DNA of 64,000 bases from Streptomyces sp. CB01635 (GCF_002803065.1 NZ_NNBL01000003.1:1075461-1139460), one strand, 5' to 3'. Shown: positions 38,047 through 46,636, counted from the stretch's first letter. The notes: generated by a model from the letters alone, not told the origin. A program made the numbers and translations.

Positions 38047-38553
38047 TCATGCGGTCTGCCGCAGGCCCTCCAGGTCCAGAAGCTGCCGCTTGCGCTCAAG
38101 TCCGCCCGCGTATCCGGTGAGGGCGCCGTTGGCGCCGATCACGCGGTGGCAGGGGCGTACGACGAGCAGCGGGTTCGCGCCGATCGCCGTACCCACGGCG
38201 CGGACGGCGGCCTTCGGGGCGCCGATGCGCGCGGCGACGTCGCCGTAGGTCAGGGTGCTGCCGTAGGGGATGGCTTCCAGCGCCTTCCACACCCGCTGCT
38301 GGAACTCCGAGCCGCTGCCGGTGTACTCGATGTCGAAGTGCGTGAGCCTGCCGTCGAAGTACGAGCGCAGTTGCGCGGTGATCTCGGTGAACGCGTCCGC
38401 GTCCTCGGCCCAGTCGTCCTTGACGACGGTGCCGTTCTTCTGGCCCGGTACGGTCAGCGCGGCGAGTGCGGTGCCGCCCTTCGCGGTGGCCGACTCCTCG
38501 CCCACGAGCAGCAGTTCACCCAGCGGGCTGTCGAGCGTCGTGTAGACGGTCAT
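38047..38553 (-). CDS. ogt: Methylated-DNA--protein-cysteine methyltransferase
   Basis: A suicide O6-alkylguanine-DNA alkyltransferase of 168 aa. The ATG at 38553 follows GGAAGGA and starts MTVYTTLDSPLGEL, the normal N-terminus; a start at 38601 adds nothing conserved. The acceptor Cys135 is in the invariant VVRPCHRVIG motif. It removes O6-methylguanine damage and shares a promoter element with the paralogous oxygenase B gene. Confidence 0.96.
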   Translation of the reverse strand: MTVYTTLDSPLGELLLVGEESATAKGGTALAALTVPGQKNGTVVKDDWAEDADAFTEITAQLRSYFDGRLTHFDIEYTGSGSEFQQRVWKALEAIPYGSTLTYGDVAARIGAPKAAVRAVGTAIGANPLLVVRPCHRVIGANGALTGYAGGLERKRQLLDLEGLRQTA

Positions 38554-38626
38554 GGGTCTGTTCCTTCCAGATCTCCTCGTAAGGTGATGTCCTGCTGCCA
38601 ACTCTGCGCCTTATGCGCCGCTATGT

Positions 38627-38642
38627 CTGGCGGGATTCGGAC
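38627..38642 (-). promoter_or_regulatory. Shared alkylation-cluster element, copy 1
   Basis: GTCCGAATCCCGCCAG (reading leftward) lies 74 bp before ogt and recurs exactly before oxygenase B. A CATAAG sequence 15-20 bp downstream could be a -10 element. It may be a regulator-dependent promoter of the damage-response type. Confidence 0.7.
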
Positions 38643-38714
38643 ATTGCCCTGACGGGGGTCGGTGCCTTGTCGTGAGGGGTGGCGGCGTGGGGTGGGTTGG
38701 CCGAGCGCGGGCCG

Positions 38715-39512
38715 TCAGCGGGCGTTGTGGAAGATGAGGCCGAGCGTGTTGCGGTGTCCGGACTCGACGGCGTTCGTGCCGTGCCGCATGGGGTGCCGGC
38801 GGAAACCGTTCGTGCCGCGGACCGGGCGGTGCCGGACCGGGAAGATCATTCCCTGGCCGAGCTGCGGCTTGACCACCATGGCGCGGGACTGGAAGCGCGG
38901 GCGCTGCTCGACGAACACGTTCTCGCCACCCGTGAAGTCCTCGCCGGGCTGGTTGAGCATGACGGCGATCTGCAGCGGGAAGACGATGTCGCCGTAGATG
39001 TCCTGGTGAAGGCAGGCGTAGTCGCCTTGGCCGTACTGGAGGATCAGCGGGGTCGGCCGCTTCTGCCCGTTGCCCCCGCACTCGTCGATCAGCTCGTCCA
39101 GCGTGCCGGGGAAGGCGCGCTCGCCGAGCTGAGGCGCCCACTGGTTGGCCATCCACGCCATCGGCGGGTAGAGCCGCTCGCGGAGGGTCTGGACGAGCGG
39201 TACGGCGGTGGGGTCGGCGTAGTACTTGTAGGTGCCCCGGCCGAACTGGTACCGCTGCATGACCACGGTGGACCGGAACAGCGCGGGTTCCCCGAACGTG
39301 TCGATGATCTCCTGGCACTGTGTGCGGGACAGGAGAGGCGGGGTGACGGCGACGCCTTCGTCGTTCAACCGGCCATACAGATCGGCCCAGTTGAGCTCGC
39401 TGAGTGCCGGGACGGTTGGGTCGTACGGGATGCGGGGTGGCGCGCCGGCGGCCGGTGCGTGGTCGCTGAAGAGTGTGTCCGGGGCGGGGGTGCGCTGGTG
39501 CGGCTGGTTCAA
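38715..39512 (-). CDS. 2-oxoglutarate/Fe(II) oxygenase, Oxygenase-NA family (copy B)
   Basis: A 265-aa paralogue of the enzyme at 37216-37947, with a longer N-terminus. Iron ligands His169 and Asp171 are in CLHQDIYGD and His244 in PMRHGTN; the 2-oxoglutarate Arg is in SGHRNTLGLIFHNAR. Common blocks include FPLQ, DFTGGE and the PMRHG segment. It likely repairs alkylated nucleic acids. It sits directly upstream of ogt but has its own copy of the shared element. Confidence 0.88.
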   Translation of the reverse strand: MNQPHQRTPAPDTLFSDHAPAAGAPPRIPYDPTVPALSELNWADLYGRLNDEGVAVTPPLLSRTQCQEIIDTFGEPALFRSTVVMQRYQFGRGTYKYYADPTAVPLVQTLRERLYPPMAWMANQWAPQLGERAFPGTLDELIDECGGNGQKRPTPLILQYGQGDYACLHQDIYGDIVFPLQIAVMLNQPGEDFTGGENVFVEQRPRFQSRAMVVKPQLGQGMIFPVRHRPVRGTNGFRRHPMRHGTNAVESGHRNTLGLIFHNAR

Positions 39513-39637
39513 GTCTGGGGTCTCTCGCGCGGCGGAACGGGGCGGGGTGGGGCGGGCCCGAGGTCCTGCCCCTGGAGGTGCGGCCGCAGGCCGGCACCTT
39601 CGGCCTTACCGATAGTCGCTGCCCGCGTGAGCCGACG

Positions 39638-39653
39638 CTGGCGGGATTCGGAC
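39638..39653 (-). promoter_or_regulatory. Shared alkylation-cluster element, copy 2
   Basis: The same 16 bases as at 38627-38642, 126 bp before oxygenase B and on the same strand. A GACTATCGG sequence downstream could hold the -10 element. Confidence 0.7.
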
Positions 39654-39707
39654 GTCGCGCTGCCGCGACGTCATGTCGCTCGCGCCCGCCCCGTGGACAG
39701 AGCCCGC

Positions 39708-40454
39708 TCAGCCGATGACGAGCGGGAGCCTCGCGGCGAAGTCGCCCAGCGCGGCCTTCTCCTCGTCGGTCGGTGTGCGACGTCCGGTGCCGACCAGGAG
39801 CGCGTCCGTGTCGGAGAACGAGACGGGGAACGGGGTCCCGGCGATCTTCTCCAGCGTCGCGCGAACCGCTGCGAGGGCCTCGGCGGGCGGCTCAGCGGGA
39901 GGCTGCGCGGCCGACGGCAGGTGGGCGATCAGGTCGAAGTGATGCAAGGTCCATTCGAGGACGTACGCGGACAGGAAGTCGCCGACGGTCAGTACCTCGT
40001 CGCGGGTGCTGACGCGGGCGGCGGGATCGGCGAGCTGGGCGGCGCGGCCCGCCGCGGACCCGACGTCGTCGAGGTGGAACTTGAGCCACCGCGGCTCGCC
40101 GTAAGCGGCGGCCAGCCGGGGGATCAGCGCGTCGAGCGGGTCCTCGCCGGTCGGGGGTTCGACGATGCCCCAGTACGCGACGGCGTCCACGGTCGGTTCG
40201 GATTCCGCCGGCGTGACCAGGGTGATCAGGACGTCCTGGGCGCCGATGACCAGGTGGCACACGAGGTCCCGCACAAGCCAGCCCGTACAGCCGGAGGGCC
40301 GCTCGAAGTCCTCGTCCGGGACTTCGGCGACGGCGGTGCGCAATGCCGTCCAGGAACGTGAGAAGAGATCCACCGCTGCACGGTAATGCGGGCTGGGACG
40401 GGCGGACAAGCGTATTCGGGCGGGTGGGGCGTGTCGGCTTCGTGCGGGTGGCAC
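39708..40454 (-). CDS. DinB-superfamily, maleylpyruvate-isomerase-type protein
   Basis: A helical-bundle protein of up to 248 aa. The motifs CTGWLVRDLVCHLV and VLEWTLHHFDLIAH supply the His residues that bind metal in mycothiol-dependent maleylpyruvate isomerase relatives. These enzymes use mycothiol, the actinobacterial thiol, for transfer or detoxification. The start is uncertain: GTG 40454 lacks a ribosome site, and the conserved part begins near residue 22. Confidence 0.82.
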   Translation of the reverse strand: MPPARSRHAPPARIRLSARPSPHYRAAVDLFSRSWTALRTAVAEVPDEDFERPSGCTGWLVRDLVCHLVIGAQDVLITLVTPAESEPTVDAVAYWGIVEPPTGEDPLDALIPRLAAAYGEPRWLKFHLDDVGSAAGRAAQLADPAARVSTRDEVLTVGDFLSAYVLEWTLHHFDLIAHLPSAAQPPAEPPAEALAAVRATLEKIAGTPFPVSFSDTDALLVGTGRRTPTDEEKAALGDFAARLPLVIG

Positions 40455-40892
40455 GTGGGTGGCCTGTTCAACGGCCTATGTGGGTAAGGCCTGTTCGACC
40501 ACCCAAAGGACGCGCTCTGTTCGGCCCCCTGCGCTCCCCCCGTGTCGTTTGCCGCCCCGGTGGTCAATTCATCCATGAACAACATCACACGCAGCTAAAA
40601 CGCCCATAGCGGGCATATCGACTCACTTTTCGCCCGGCCGCCGCCCCCGTCCCTGTAGCGTCGCCGTCATTCGGGATCCGGGTCGTTCATCCGACCGCCG
40701 GCCGCCCGGCGGGCGCGCGACGAAGCGCTGCTCACCGAGTGTGACGGACGGACTGTGCGCACCGGTCGGTGCGAAGCCCTGGTGTGGGGCATCGGCCGCA
40801 ACCCCGACCTCGTCGCAGGACGTGGACCTCGCCGCTGACGGGTCAGCACCGCTGCCGATGCGACCGCAGACACAGAGCAGGACGGAACCTCC
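40455..40892. other. 438-bp non-coding region before the serine hydrolase
   Basis: GTGGGT and GGCCTGTTC recur as a direct repeat about 25 bp apart (40455-40469 and 40480-40496). A less GC-rich patch at 40575-40628 holds an eight-codon frame (40575-40598) and a small dyad (GCCC-ATAGC-GGGC), suggesting promoter or leader sequence. No convincing gene is present. Confidence 0.35.
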
Positions 40893-41801
40893 ATGCAGGG
40901 AACGCACATGCCGCTGCCGCGGCGCGCAAAGCAGGGACTCGCCGCGGCCCTGGCCGCCGGCTCGGCGCTCACCGCCTTCATGGCCGCCACCCCTGCACAG
41001 GCGAGCACCGCGGGTACGAGTCCTGCCGCCACGAGCGTCGGAGGCTCCCCGGTGACGTGCACCTCGCATCGGCCCGGACTGGCGGACCGACTGGAGCGCG
41101 ACATAGCCGCTTCGCTCCACGGGCACGGCAAGGCCTCTGCGCTCGCGCTCTACGACCGGACCACGGACACGTCGTGCGCGTTCCGGGCCGACACGGCCTT
41201 CGACTCGGCGAGCGTGGTCAAGGTCACGATTCTTGGAGCCCTGCTGCGCCAGGTCGCCGACGAGAACCGCCACCTGACCTCCCGCGAGGTCGACCTGACC
41301 ACCGCCATGATCACCAAGTCGGACAACGCCGCCACGAACGCCCTCTGGCACCAGATCGGCCATGACGGCATCCAGCACTTCCTGAACCTGGCCGGAATGC
41401 GGGACACCGTGCCCGGACCGAAGGGCGCGTGGGGTCGCACCCAGATCACGGCGGGCGACCAGGTGAAGCTGCTCCGCTTGCTGACCTCGGACAACAGCGT
41501 TCTCGGCGCGCGCTCCCGGAGCTACGCCCTGCGGCTCATGAACCGTGTCGTCCCGGATCAGCGCTGGGGAACGCCGGCCGGCGCGCCCGGGACGGCGACC
41601 GTTCACGTCAAGAACGGGTGGCTGCCGCGTTCGACCAACGGCTGGCGCGTACACAGCGTCGGCGTGTTCACCGGAGGCGGTCACGACTACGGGATGGCCG
41701 TGCTCTCCCACGACAACCGAACCATGGAGAACGGCGTCGCGACCGTCGAGCGCGCGGCCCGCGCCATCAACCGCGACCTGAACCTGCCGAAGGCTTCCTA
41801 G
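40893..41801 (+). CDS. Secreted class-A-beta-lactamase-like serine hydrolase
   Basis: An exported protein of 302 aa with a signal peptide ending near ATPAQA. The SxxK nucleophile motif is Ser107-V-V-Lys110, the SDN motif is at 143-145, and the third motif is KNG (240-242) where beta-lactamases have KTG. No ExxLN omega-loop Glu is visible, so efficient penicillin hydrolysis is unlikely. A peptidoglycan-related or esterase role outside the membrane is more plausible. Confidence 0.82.
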   Translation: MQGTHMPLPRRAKQGLAAALAAGSALTAFMAATPAQASTAGTSPAATSVGGSPVTCTSHRPGLADRLERDIAASLHGHGKASALALYDRTTDTSCAFRADTAFDSASVVKVTILGALLRQVADENRHLTSREVDLTTAMITKSDNAATNALWHQIGHDGIQHFLNLAGMRDTVPGPKGAWGRTQITAGDQVKLLRLLTSDNSVLGARSRSYALRLMNRVVPDQRWGTPAGAPGTATVHVKNGWLPRSTNGWRVHSVGVFTGGGHDYGMAVLSHDNRTMENGVATVERAARAINRDLNLPKAS

Positions 41802-41847
41802 CCGCGTCGGGCTCCCGTCCCATCCGCCACTCTCGGGCCGGCCGGAC

Positions 41848-42198
41848 TCACAGCCGGCGCTGTGCCGCCTCGACACTGTCGCCGCCGTTCGTGTTGAACG
41901 CGATCGCGGCTTGGGGCGCATGGATGCGGATCAGGTTCATGATCTCTTCGAGGAGCGGGAGCAGCTGCTCGGTCTTGCGGATCCCACCGCCGACGACCAC
42001 CACGTCCCACGGGCGCTCCGTCAGCGCCGCCACGAGGACGGACTCGGCGGAATCGTCGAACACGACCAGCGCCATGGCCGCATCGATGCCGTGCTCGCCG
42101 AACCGGTCCAACTCCTCGTCAAGACCCTTGCGAAGGGCTCCCGTATCGACGCCGGGAATCGCCTCCGGGTCATAACCAACAACAAGTGCAGAGGGCAT
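41848..42198 (-). CDS. Conserved hypothetical protein, small alpha/beta
   Basis: A 116-aa soluble protein. It alternates beta and helix: SALVVGYDPEAIPG, AMALVVFDDSAESVLVAAL, WDVVVVGGGIRKTEQLLPLLEEIMNLI. The VVVGGGIRK segment suggests a nucleotide or phosphate loop. Similar short proteins are common in Streptomyces, but no function is known to me. Confidence 0.7.
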   Translation of the reverse strand: MPSALVVGYDPEAIPGVDTGALRKGLDEELDRFGEHGIDAAMALVVFDDSAESVLVAALTERPWDVVVVGGGIRKTEQLLPLLEEIMNLIRIHAPQAAIAFNTNGGDSVEAAQRRL

Positions 42199-42502
42199 AG
42201 GGCCAAGCTACCGGGGTCCGGCCGAGCGCGGTCTGCCGGACGGCACTTGGTATCCGCTGACGAACGGCGGAACCCGGCGCCGCTCTCTCCCCCCTCCTTC
42301 CCTCTCCGTGATCAGCGCTCCCGTCATGCGGTACCTGGGCCGGACGTGCAGACTGCCTAACGGGACGCCGAGGGCTGGGCTCTCGCGGCAGGCGCCCGGG
42401 CCCGGAAGGCCTGTGTGGCGCGCGTCACATCCGGACTCGTCACATCGTGCCGAGCCGCTCCGTCAGAGGGATGTAACCACCGGCACGAACTAGGAGCTCG
42501 CC
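42199..42502. other. 304-bp non-coding region
   Basis: It carries the divergent promoters of the hypothetical and AhpD-like genes. TAGGAG near the end is the ribosome site of the latter. I see no strong dyad, repeat or gene. Confidence 0.4.
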
Positions 42503-42979
42503 ATGGAAGAAGCCCGCCTGAACCTCTTCGCCAACCACGTCGGGGCCAAGGTCCTTAAGCACATCAACTCGGGCGCCAAGGTGGTGACGGACTCGACGCT
42601 TCCGGCTGCCACGCAGGAGCTGGTGAAGATCCGCGCCAGCCAGATCAACGGCTGCAGCTTCTGCACCGACATGCACACCAAGGACGCCACGGCGGCCGGG
42701 GAGGACCAGACGCGCCTCAACATGGTCGCGGCGTGGCGCGAGGCGAAGGTGTTCAACGATGCCGAGCGCGCCGCCTTGGAGCTCACCGAGCAGGGCACCC
42801 GTATCGCCGACGCGGGTGGCGGCGTCTCCGATGAGGCCTGGGCGAACGCGGCCAAGTACTACGACGAGGACCAGCTCACCGCGCTGGTGTCCCTCATCGC
42901 CCTGATCAACGCCTACAACCGCGTGAACGTCCTCGTTCAGCAGCCCGCCGGCGACTACCAGCCCGGCCAGTTCGGGTAA
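42503..42979 (+). CDS. AhpD/carboxymuconolactone-decarboxylase-family peroxidase
   Basis: A 158-aa protein with TAGGAG before its ATG. The CxxC active site with the downstream His is in NGCSFCTDMH (Cys51, Cys54, His58), the AhpD arrangement for peroxide reduction. The helical layout and VSLIALINAYNRVNV fit single-domain members. It probably reduces organic hydroperoxides in the cytoplasm. Confidence 0.93.
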   Translation: MEEARLNLFANHVGAKVLKHINSGAKVVTDSTLPAATQELVKIRASQINGCSFCTDMHTKDATAAGEDQTRLNMVAAWREAKVFNDAERAALELTEQGTRIADAGGGVSDEAWANAAKYYDEDQLTALVSLIALINAYNRVNVLVQQPAGDYQPGQFG

Positions 42980-43075
42980 CCGGCACCGCCTGCAACCTGC
43001 GCCGAACGGCGATTGTCAGTGCGGGCTGCCATGCTGCGTTGCATCGGGATTCGTCAGTACACGAAAGGCCTGATC

Positions 43076-43879
43076 ATGCTTTCGACGACGTACGTACCGG
43101 GCGCGCCGAACTGGCTCGACCTCGGTGTGCCGGATGTGGACGCGGCCGCTGCGTTCTACGGCGGTGTGTTCGGCTGGATCTTCCGGTCGGCGGGACCGGA
43201 AGGGGGCGGCTACGGGTTCTTCCAGCTCGACGGCAAGGACGTGGCCGCCGCCGGTCCGCTGACCGAGGAGGGTGCCTCCCCTTCCTGGACGATCTACTTC
43301 CACACCCCCGACGCGGACGGTGTCGCCAAGGCGGTGGAGGCGGCCGGAGGCACGGTCCGCGTTCCCCCGGGTGATGTCTTCACCTCGGGGCGGATGGCCG
43401 CCTTCACCGATCCGGCCGGTGCACAGTTCGCGGTCTGGCAGCCCGGTGACGTCCAGGGTCTCGAAACGGTCATGCAGCCCAACGCCCTGTGCTGGACCGA
43501 GCTCTACGCGACCGACGCCGGCGCGGCCAAGGACTTCTACCGCCAGGTGTTCTCCTGGCTGTACCAGGACATGCCGACGGGCGGGGCCGGCCCCGAGTAC
43601 ACGGTCGTCGCCCCGGCCGGCTCCGCGGACGTGGGCGAGGCGGGCCACGGCGGCATCCTGCAGCTCCAGCAGGAGAACCTCGACGCCGGGTCCGGCGCCG
43701 AGTGGCACCCGTACTTCGGCGTCGAGGACTGCGACGCGACCTACGCTGCCGCCACCGAGCGCGGTGCCACGACGCTCTTCCCGCCCATGGACGTGCCGGG
43801 CGTCGGCCGCCTGGCCATGGTGAAGGACCCGTTCGGCGCCACCTTCGCCCTCATCAAGGGCGACCCGTCCATGGGCTGA
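43076..43879 (+). CDS. VOC family protein with two glyoxalase-like domains
   Basis: A 267-aa protein starting at ATG 43076, where PNWLDLGVPDVDAAAAFYGG opens the first domain. The second begins with ALCWTELYATDAGAAKDFYRQVF. Both have the beta-alpha-beta-beta-beta pattern. Many such two-domain proteins in actinobacteria are hydroxylase-like or bleomycin-resistance relatives of unknown substrate. AAAGG lies upstream. Confidence 0.88.
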   Translation: MLSTTYVPGAPNWLDLGVPDVDAAAAFYGGVFGWIFRSAGPEGGGYGFFQLDGKDVAAAGPLTEEGASPSWTIYFHTPDADGVAKAVEAAGGTVRVPPGDVFTSGRMAAFTDPAGAQFAVWQPGDVQGLETVMQPNALCWTELYATDAGAAKDFYRQVFSWLYQDMPTGGAGPEYTVVAPAGSADVGEAGHGGILQLQQENLDAGSGAEWHPYFGVEDCDATYAAATERGATTLFPPMDVPGVGRLAMVKDPFGATFALIKGDPSMG

Positions 43880-43896
43880 CGGACGAGCGGACGCGA

Positions 43897-44886
43897 TCAG
43901 CGCACGACGAGGACCAGCTTGCCGGTCGTGCGGCCGGTGTCGCCCAGCTCGTGTGCCTTGGCGGCCTCGGCGAGCGGGAAGGTGTCGGCGATCGTCGCGC
44001 GGAGCTTGCCCGTGGCGATCAGGTCCGCGATCGCGTTCATTCCGGCGTGATCGGCCTCCACGAGCATCTCCACGGCCCGCACGCCGACCCGCTCGGCCTC
44101 CTCGGCCAGCTCCGTGGTGCCGGTCGGCAGGATGGAGACCAGCAGACCGCCCGGGCGCAACGTGGGCAGGGACCGGGTGCGGTAGTCGTCGCCGATGGTG
44201 TCCAGGACGACGTCCACGTCGCGGACCGCCTCGCTGAAGTCGGTCGTCCGGTAGTCGATCAGTTCGTCGGCGCCCAGACCGCGCACGAAGTCGTGCTTGG
44301 CCGCGCTGGCCGTGGCGATCACGTACGCGCCGCGCGCCTTGGCGATCTGCACGGCGAGATGGCCGACGCCGCCGGCCGCAGCGTGGATCAGGACGCGCTG
44401 CCCCGGCTGCACCTGGGCGGTGTCGACCAGGGCCTGCCAGGCGGTCAGAGCGGCGAGCGGAATGGCGCCCGCCTGCACGTGGTCGACCTCGGACGGCTTG
44501 AGCGCGAACGCGCGGGCGGGCGCGGTGACGTACTCGGCGTGCGAACCCACGCCGTGCGGGTAGGGCAGCATGCCGAACACCTCGTCGCCCGGCTTGAACA
44601 GGGTCACACCGAGACCCGTCTCCTCGACGACGCCGGACACGTCCCAGCCCAGGACGAACGGCGGTTCGCCGAGGAAGATGCCGTGCTCCCGGTGCTTCCA
44701 GTCGGTCGGGTTGACGCCTGCGGCATGGACCCTGACAAGGATCTCGCTCAGTCCCGGTACCGGGCGTTCGCGCTCGACCTCCTTCAGTACCTCGGGGCCG
44801 CCGAGGGTGTCCTGGCTGATGGCCCGCATGGTGGGGGCGGCGGGCGTGACCGGCGTGGTGGGTGCGGTGTTCTCTGAAGTGCTCAC
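43897..44886 (-). CDS. Zinc-type alcohol dehydrogenase / NADP quinone oxidoreductase
   Basis: A medium-chain dehydrogenase of about 329 aa from GTG 44886; ATG 44829 (MRAISQDTLGG) is an alternative and the conserved part starts there. Motifs include GVNPTDWKHREHG, HAAAGGVGHLAVQIAKARGA for NADP binding and GGLLVSILPTG. The structural zinc Cys cluster is absent, as in quinone oxidoreductases. It diverges from a GlxA-type regulator, which may control it. Confidence 0.9.
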   Translation of the reverse strand: MSTSENTAPTTPVTPAAPTMRAISQDTLGGPEVLKEVERERPVPGLSEILVRVHAAGVNPTDWKHREHGIFLGEPPFVLGWDVSGVVEETGLGVTLFKPGDEVFGMLPYPHGVGSHAEYVTAPARAFALKPSEVDHVQAGAIPLAALTAWQALVDTAQVQPGQRVLIHAAAGGVGHLAVQIAKARGAYVIATASAAKHDFVRGLGADELIDYRTTDFSEAVRDVDVVLDTIGDDYRTRSLPTLRPGGLLVSILPTGTTELAEEAERVGVRAVEMLVEADHAGMNAIADLIATGKLRATIADTFPLAEAAKAHELGDTGRTTGKLVLVVR

Positions 44887-44920
44887 GGCTCCAGCGTGCC
44901 GTGGCCGACCGTCCGAGAAA

Positions 44921-44949
44921 ATGGCATGACTGCCACCATTCGATAGGAT
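44921..44949 (+). promoter_or_regulatory. Promoter and dyad for a leaderless GlxA-type gene
   Basis: ATGGCA (44921-44926) and TAGGAT (44944-44949) are 17 bp apart, and the ATG starts seven bases after the -10 element, so the transcript should begin at the start codon. The dyad TGGCA-TGAC-TGCCA (44922-44935) covers the -35 region. Confidence 0.6.
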
Positions 44950-44955
44950 CGTGCC

Positions 44956-45954
44956 ATGAGTGGTGGCAGCGGTGGCAGTGGTGTCGGTGACGCCAGGCGC
45001 GTCAGTGGCGTGCACAGGGTCGTGGTGCTGGCGCTCGACGGGGTGCACCCGTTCGAGCTGGGCATTCCGCGGCGGATCTTCGGCGCCGCGGACGGCCGGT
45101 ACGAGATCCGCACCTGCAGCGTCGACGGTGGTCCCGTGCGCACGGACGCCGATTTCCTGATCACCGTCGAGCACGGCCCCGAAGCGCTGGCCGAGGCTGA
45201 CACCGTGGTGATCCCGCCGGTCGACGAGTACCCGCCCAACGGGACCGTGCTCCCGGACCCGGTGGCCGCCGCGCTCGCGCACATCCCGCCCGGCACCCGC
45301 ATCATGTCCATCTGCACCGGCGCCTTCGTCCTCGCGGCGGCCGGCCTGCTCGACGGCCGTCGGGCCACCACGCACTGGGTCCTGGCCGACCGGTTCCGGC
45401 GTCTTTTCCCGCAGGTGAGGCTCGACCCCGATGTGCTCTTCGTCGAGGACGGCGACATCCTCACCTCGGCCGGCGCGGGCGCCGGCGTGGACGTCTGCCT
45501 CCACGTCGTACGACAGGACTTCGGCGCCGAGGTGGCCAACCAGGTGGCGCGGAGGTGTGTGGTGCCGCCCTGGCGCGAAGGGGGTCAGGCGCAGTACATC
45601 GAGCAGCCCGTTCCCGAGGCGTCCGTCGCCGGTACGGCAGCCACCAGGGAGTGGGCACTCGACCACCTCGACCTGCCGCTGACGCTGGCCGAACTCGCGG
45701 ACCATGCGCAGATGAGCCTGCGTACGTTCGCCCGGCGGTTCCGGGACGAGGCCGGGATGAGCCCGGGCCGGTGGCTCACCCAGCAGCGGGTTGCGAGGGC
45801 GCGTCACCTGCTGGAGTCCAGCGATCTGCCGGTGGACCGGATCGCCGGCGAAGTGGGCTTCGCGACGGCCGCGTCACTGCGGCAGCATCTGCACGCCGCG
45901 ATCGGCGTCTCGCCGCTGGCATACCGGCGCACGTTCCAGGCGGCGACGCGCTAG
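44956..45954 (+). CDS. GlxA-type AraC-family regulator (DJ-1/PfpI + HTH)
   Basis: A 332-aa regulator. Residues 20-195 form a DJ-1/PfpI-like amidase fold (VVVLALDGVHPFELGIPRRI, the nucleophile elbow SICTGAFVLAAAG, ATTHWVLAD). The C-terminal AraC domain has two helix-turn-helix units (LTLAELADHAQMSLRTFARRF; LPVDRIAGEVGFATAASLRQHL). Such regulators sense small nitrogenous ligands. The divergent oxidoreductase is its most obvious target. Confidence 0.94.
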   Translation: MSGGSGGSGVGDARRVSGVHRVVVLALDGVHPFELGIPRRIFGAADGRYEIRTCSVDGGPVRTDADFLITVEHGPEALAEADTVVIPPVDEYPPNGTVLPDPVAAALAHIPPGTRIMSICTGAFVLAAAGLLDGRRATTHWVLADRFRRLFPQVRLDPDVLFVEDGDILTSAGAGAGVDVCLHVVRQDFGAEVANQVARRCVVPPWREGGQAQYIEQPVPEASVAGTAATREWALDHLDLPLTLAELADHAQMSLRTFARRFRDEAGMSPGRWLTQQRVARARHLLESSDLPVDRIAGEVGFATAASLRQHLHAAIGVSPLAYRRTFQAATR

Positions 45955-46015
45955 GTGAGCGGGACGGTCGCGGCCTGAAGGGCGGCGCACGAATACATGG
46001 TGGCGGCCCGGTTCG

Positions 46016-46294
46016 TCAGCCACTACGCGGCGGCCCGCTCGTCCCTCGTACCACCAGCTTCGGATCGAGTACCGCCTCCCTCGGCGTCAACTCACCCTTC
46101 TCCAGGCGCTCCACGGCGAAGCGCGCCGCGTGTTCGGCCATGAGGAGGGCGTCCTGGCGGACGGGCGTGAGGCCGATGGGCATCAGGTGGGAGAGGTGGC
46201 TGTCGTCGTAGCCGACGACCGACACCTCGCCGGGAACGTCCACCCCCGCTCGCGCGAAGGCCATCAACAGGCCTATGGCGCAACGATGGGATTC
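46016..46294 (-). pseudogene. Remnant of a LacI-family regulator
   Basis: About 90 codons of the C-terminal half of a LacI sugar-binding domain: RCAIGLLMAFARAG, then VPGEVSVVGYDDSHLSHL, LTPVRQDALLMAEHAA and LDPKLVVRGTSGPP to the normal end. The DNA-binding domain and first half are gone and no matching frame continues upstream. The fragment is well kept, so truncation may be recent. Confidence 0.8.
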
Positions 46295-46636
46295 CTGCCG
46301 TCACCCCACCTGCCTGTCGAGGACCTCGTGACGGGGCGGCTCGCCCCGTCACGACTATCTGCAGGCCTTGTTGGAGGCCGGCGTCGAACTGACCGGCGTG
46401 AACGGCAATCCGCTCGCCCCGGACCCGGTGGCAGGCCCGCAGTACGCCGCCGACCTGCGGCGGGCCATCGCACGAGGACCTGGAGCGGGGCAGCTCGAAG
46501 GCCTGGAGGTGGCAGCACGAACGCTGCGCGGTTGGCCGCTCAGGCATCCCAGGCCTCCTACGCTTCCCGGGCCTCCCACGCTTCCGAGCGGGGCAGTCTC
46601 GCGGGAGGCGATCGGACTCAGCTGCTCGACGCAGAA
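46295..46636. other. Junction region beside the LacI remnant
   Basis: It holds the 46327-46353 hairpin and, on the plus strand from about 46354, a protein-like stretch (YLQALLEAGVELTGVNGNPL) without a recognisable start or family, which may be the tail of another gene left by the rearrangement that truncated the LacI gene. Confidence 0.35.
46327..46353. terminator. Perfect 12-bp hairpin
   Basis: CGTGACGGGGCG and CGCCCCGTCACG (46327-46338 and 46342-46353) enclose a 3-nt loop. It lies inside the junction region and could be the terminator of a lost gene. Confidence 0.65.

Noticed and set aside
46016..46636. Insertion sequence at the LacI remnant
   Set aside because: No transposase motifs, terminal inverted repeats or target duplication could be seen; simple deletion is enough.
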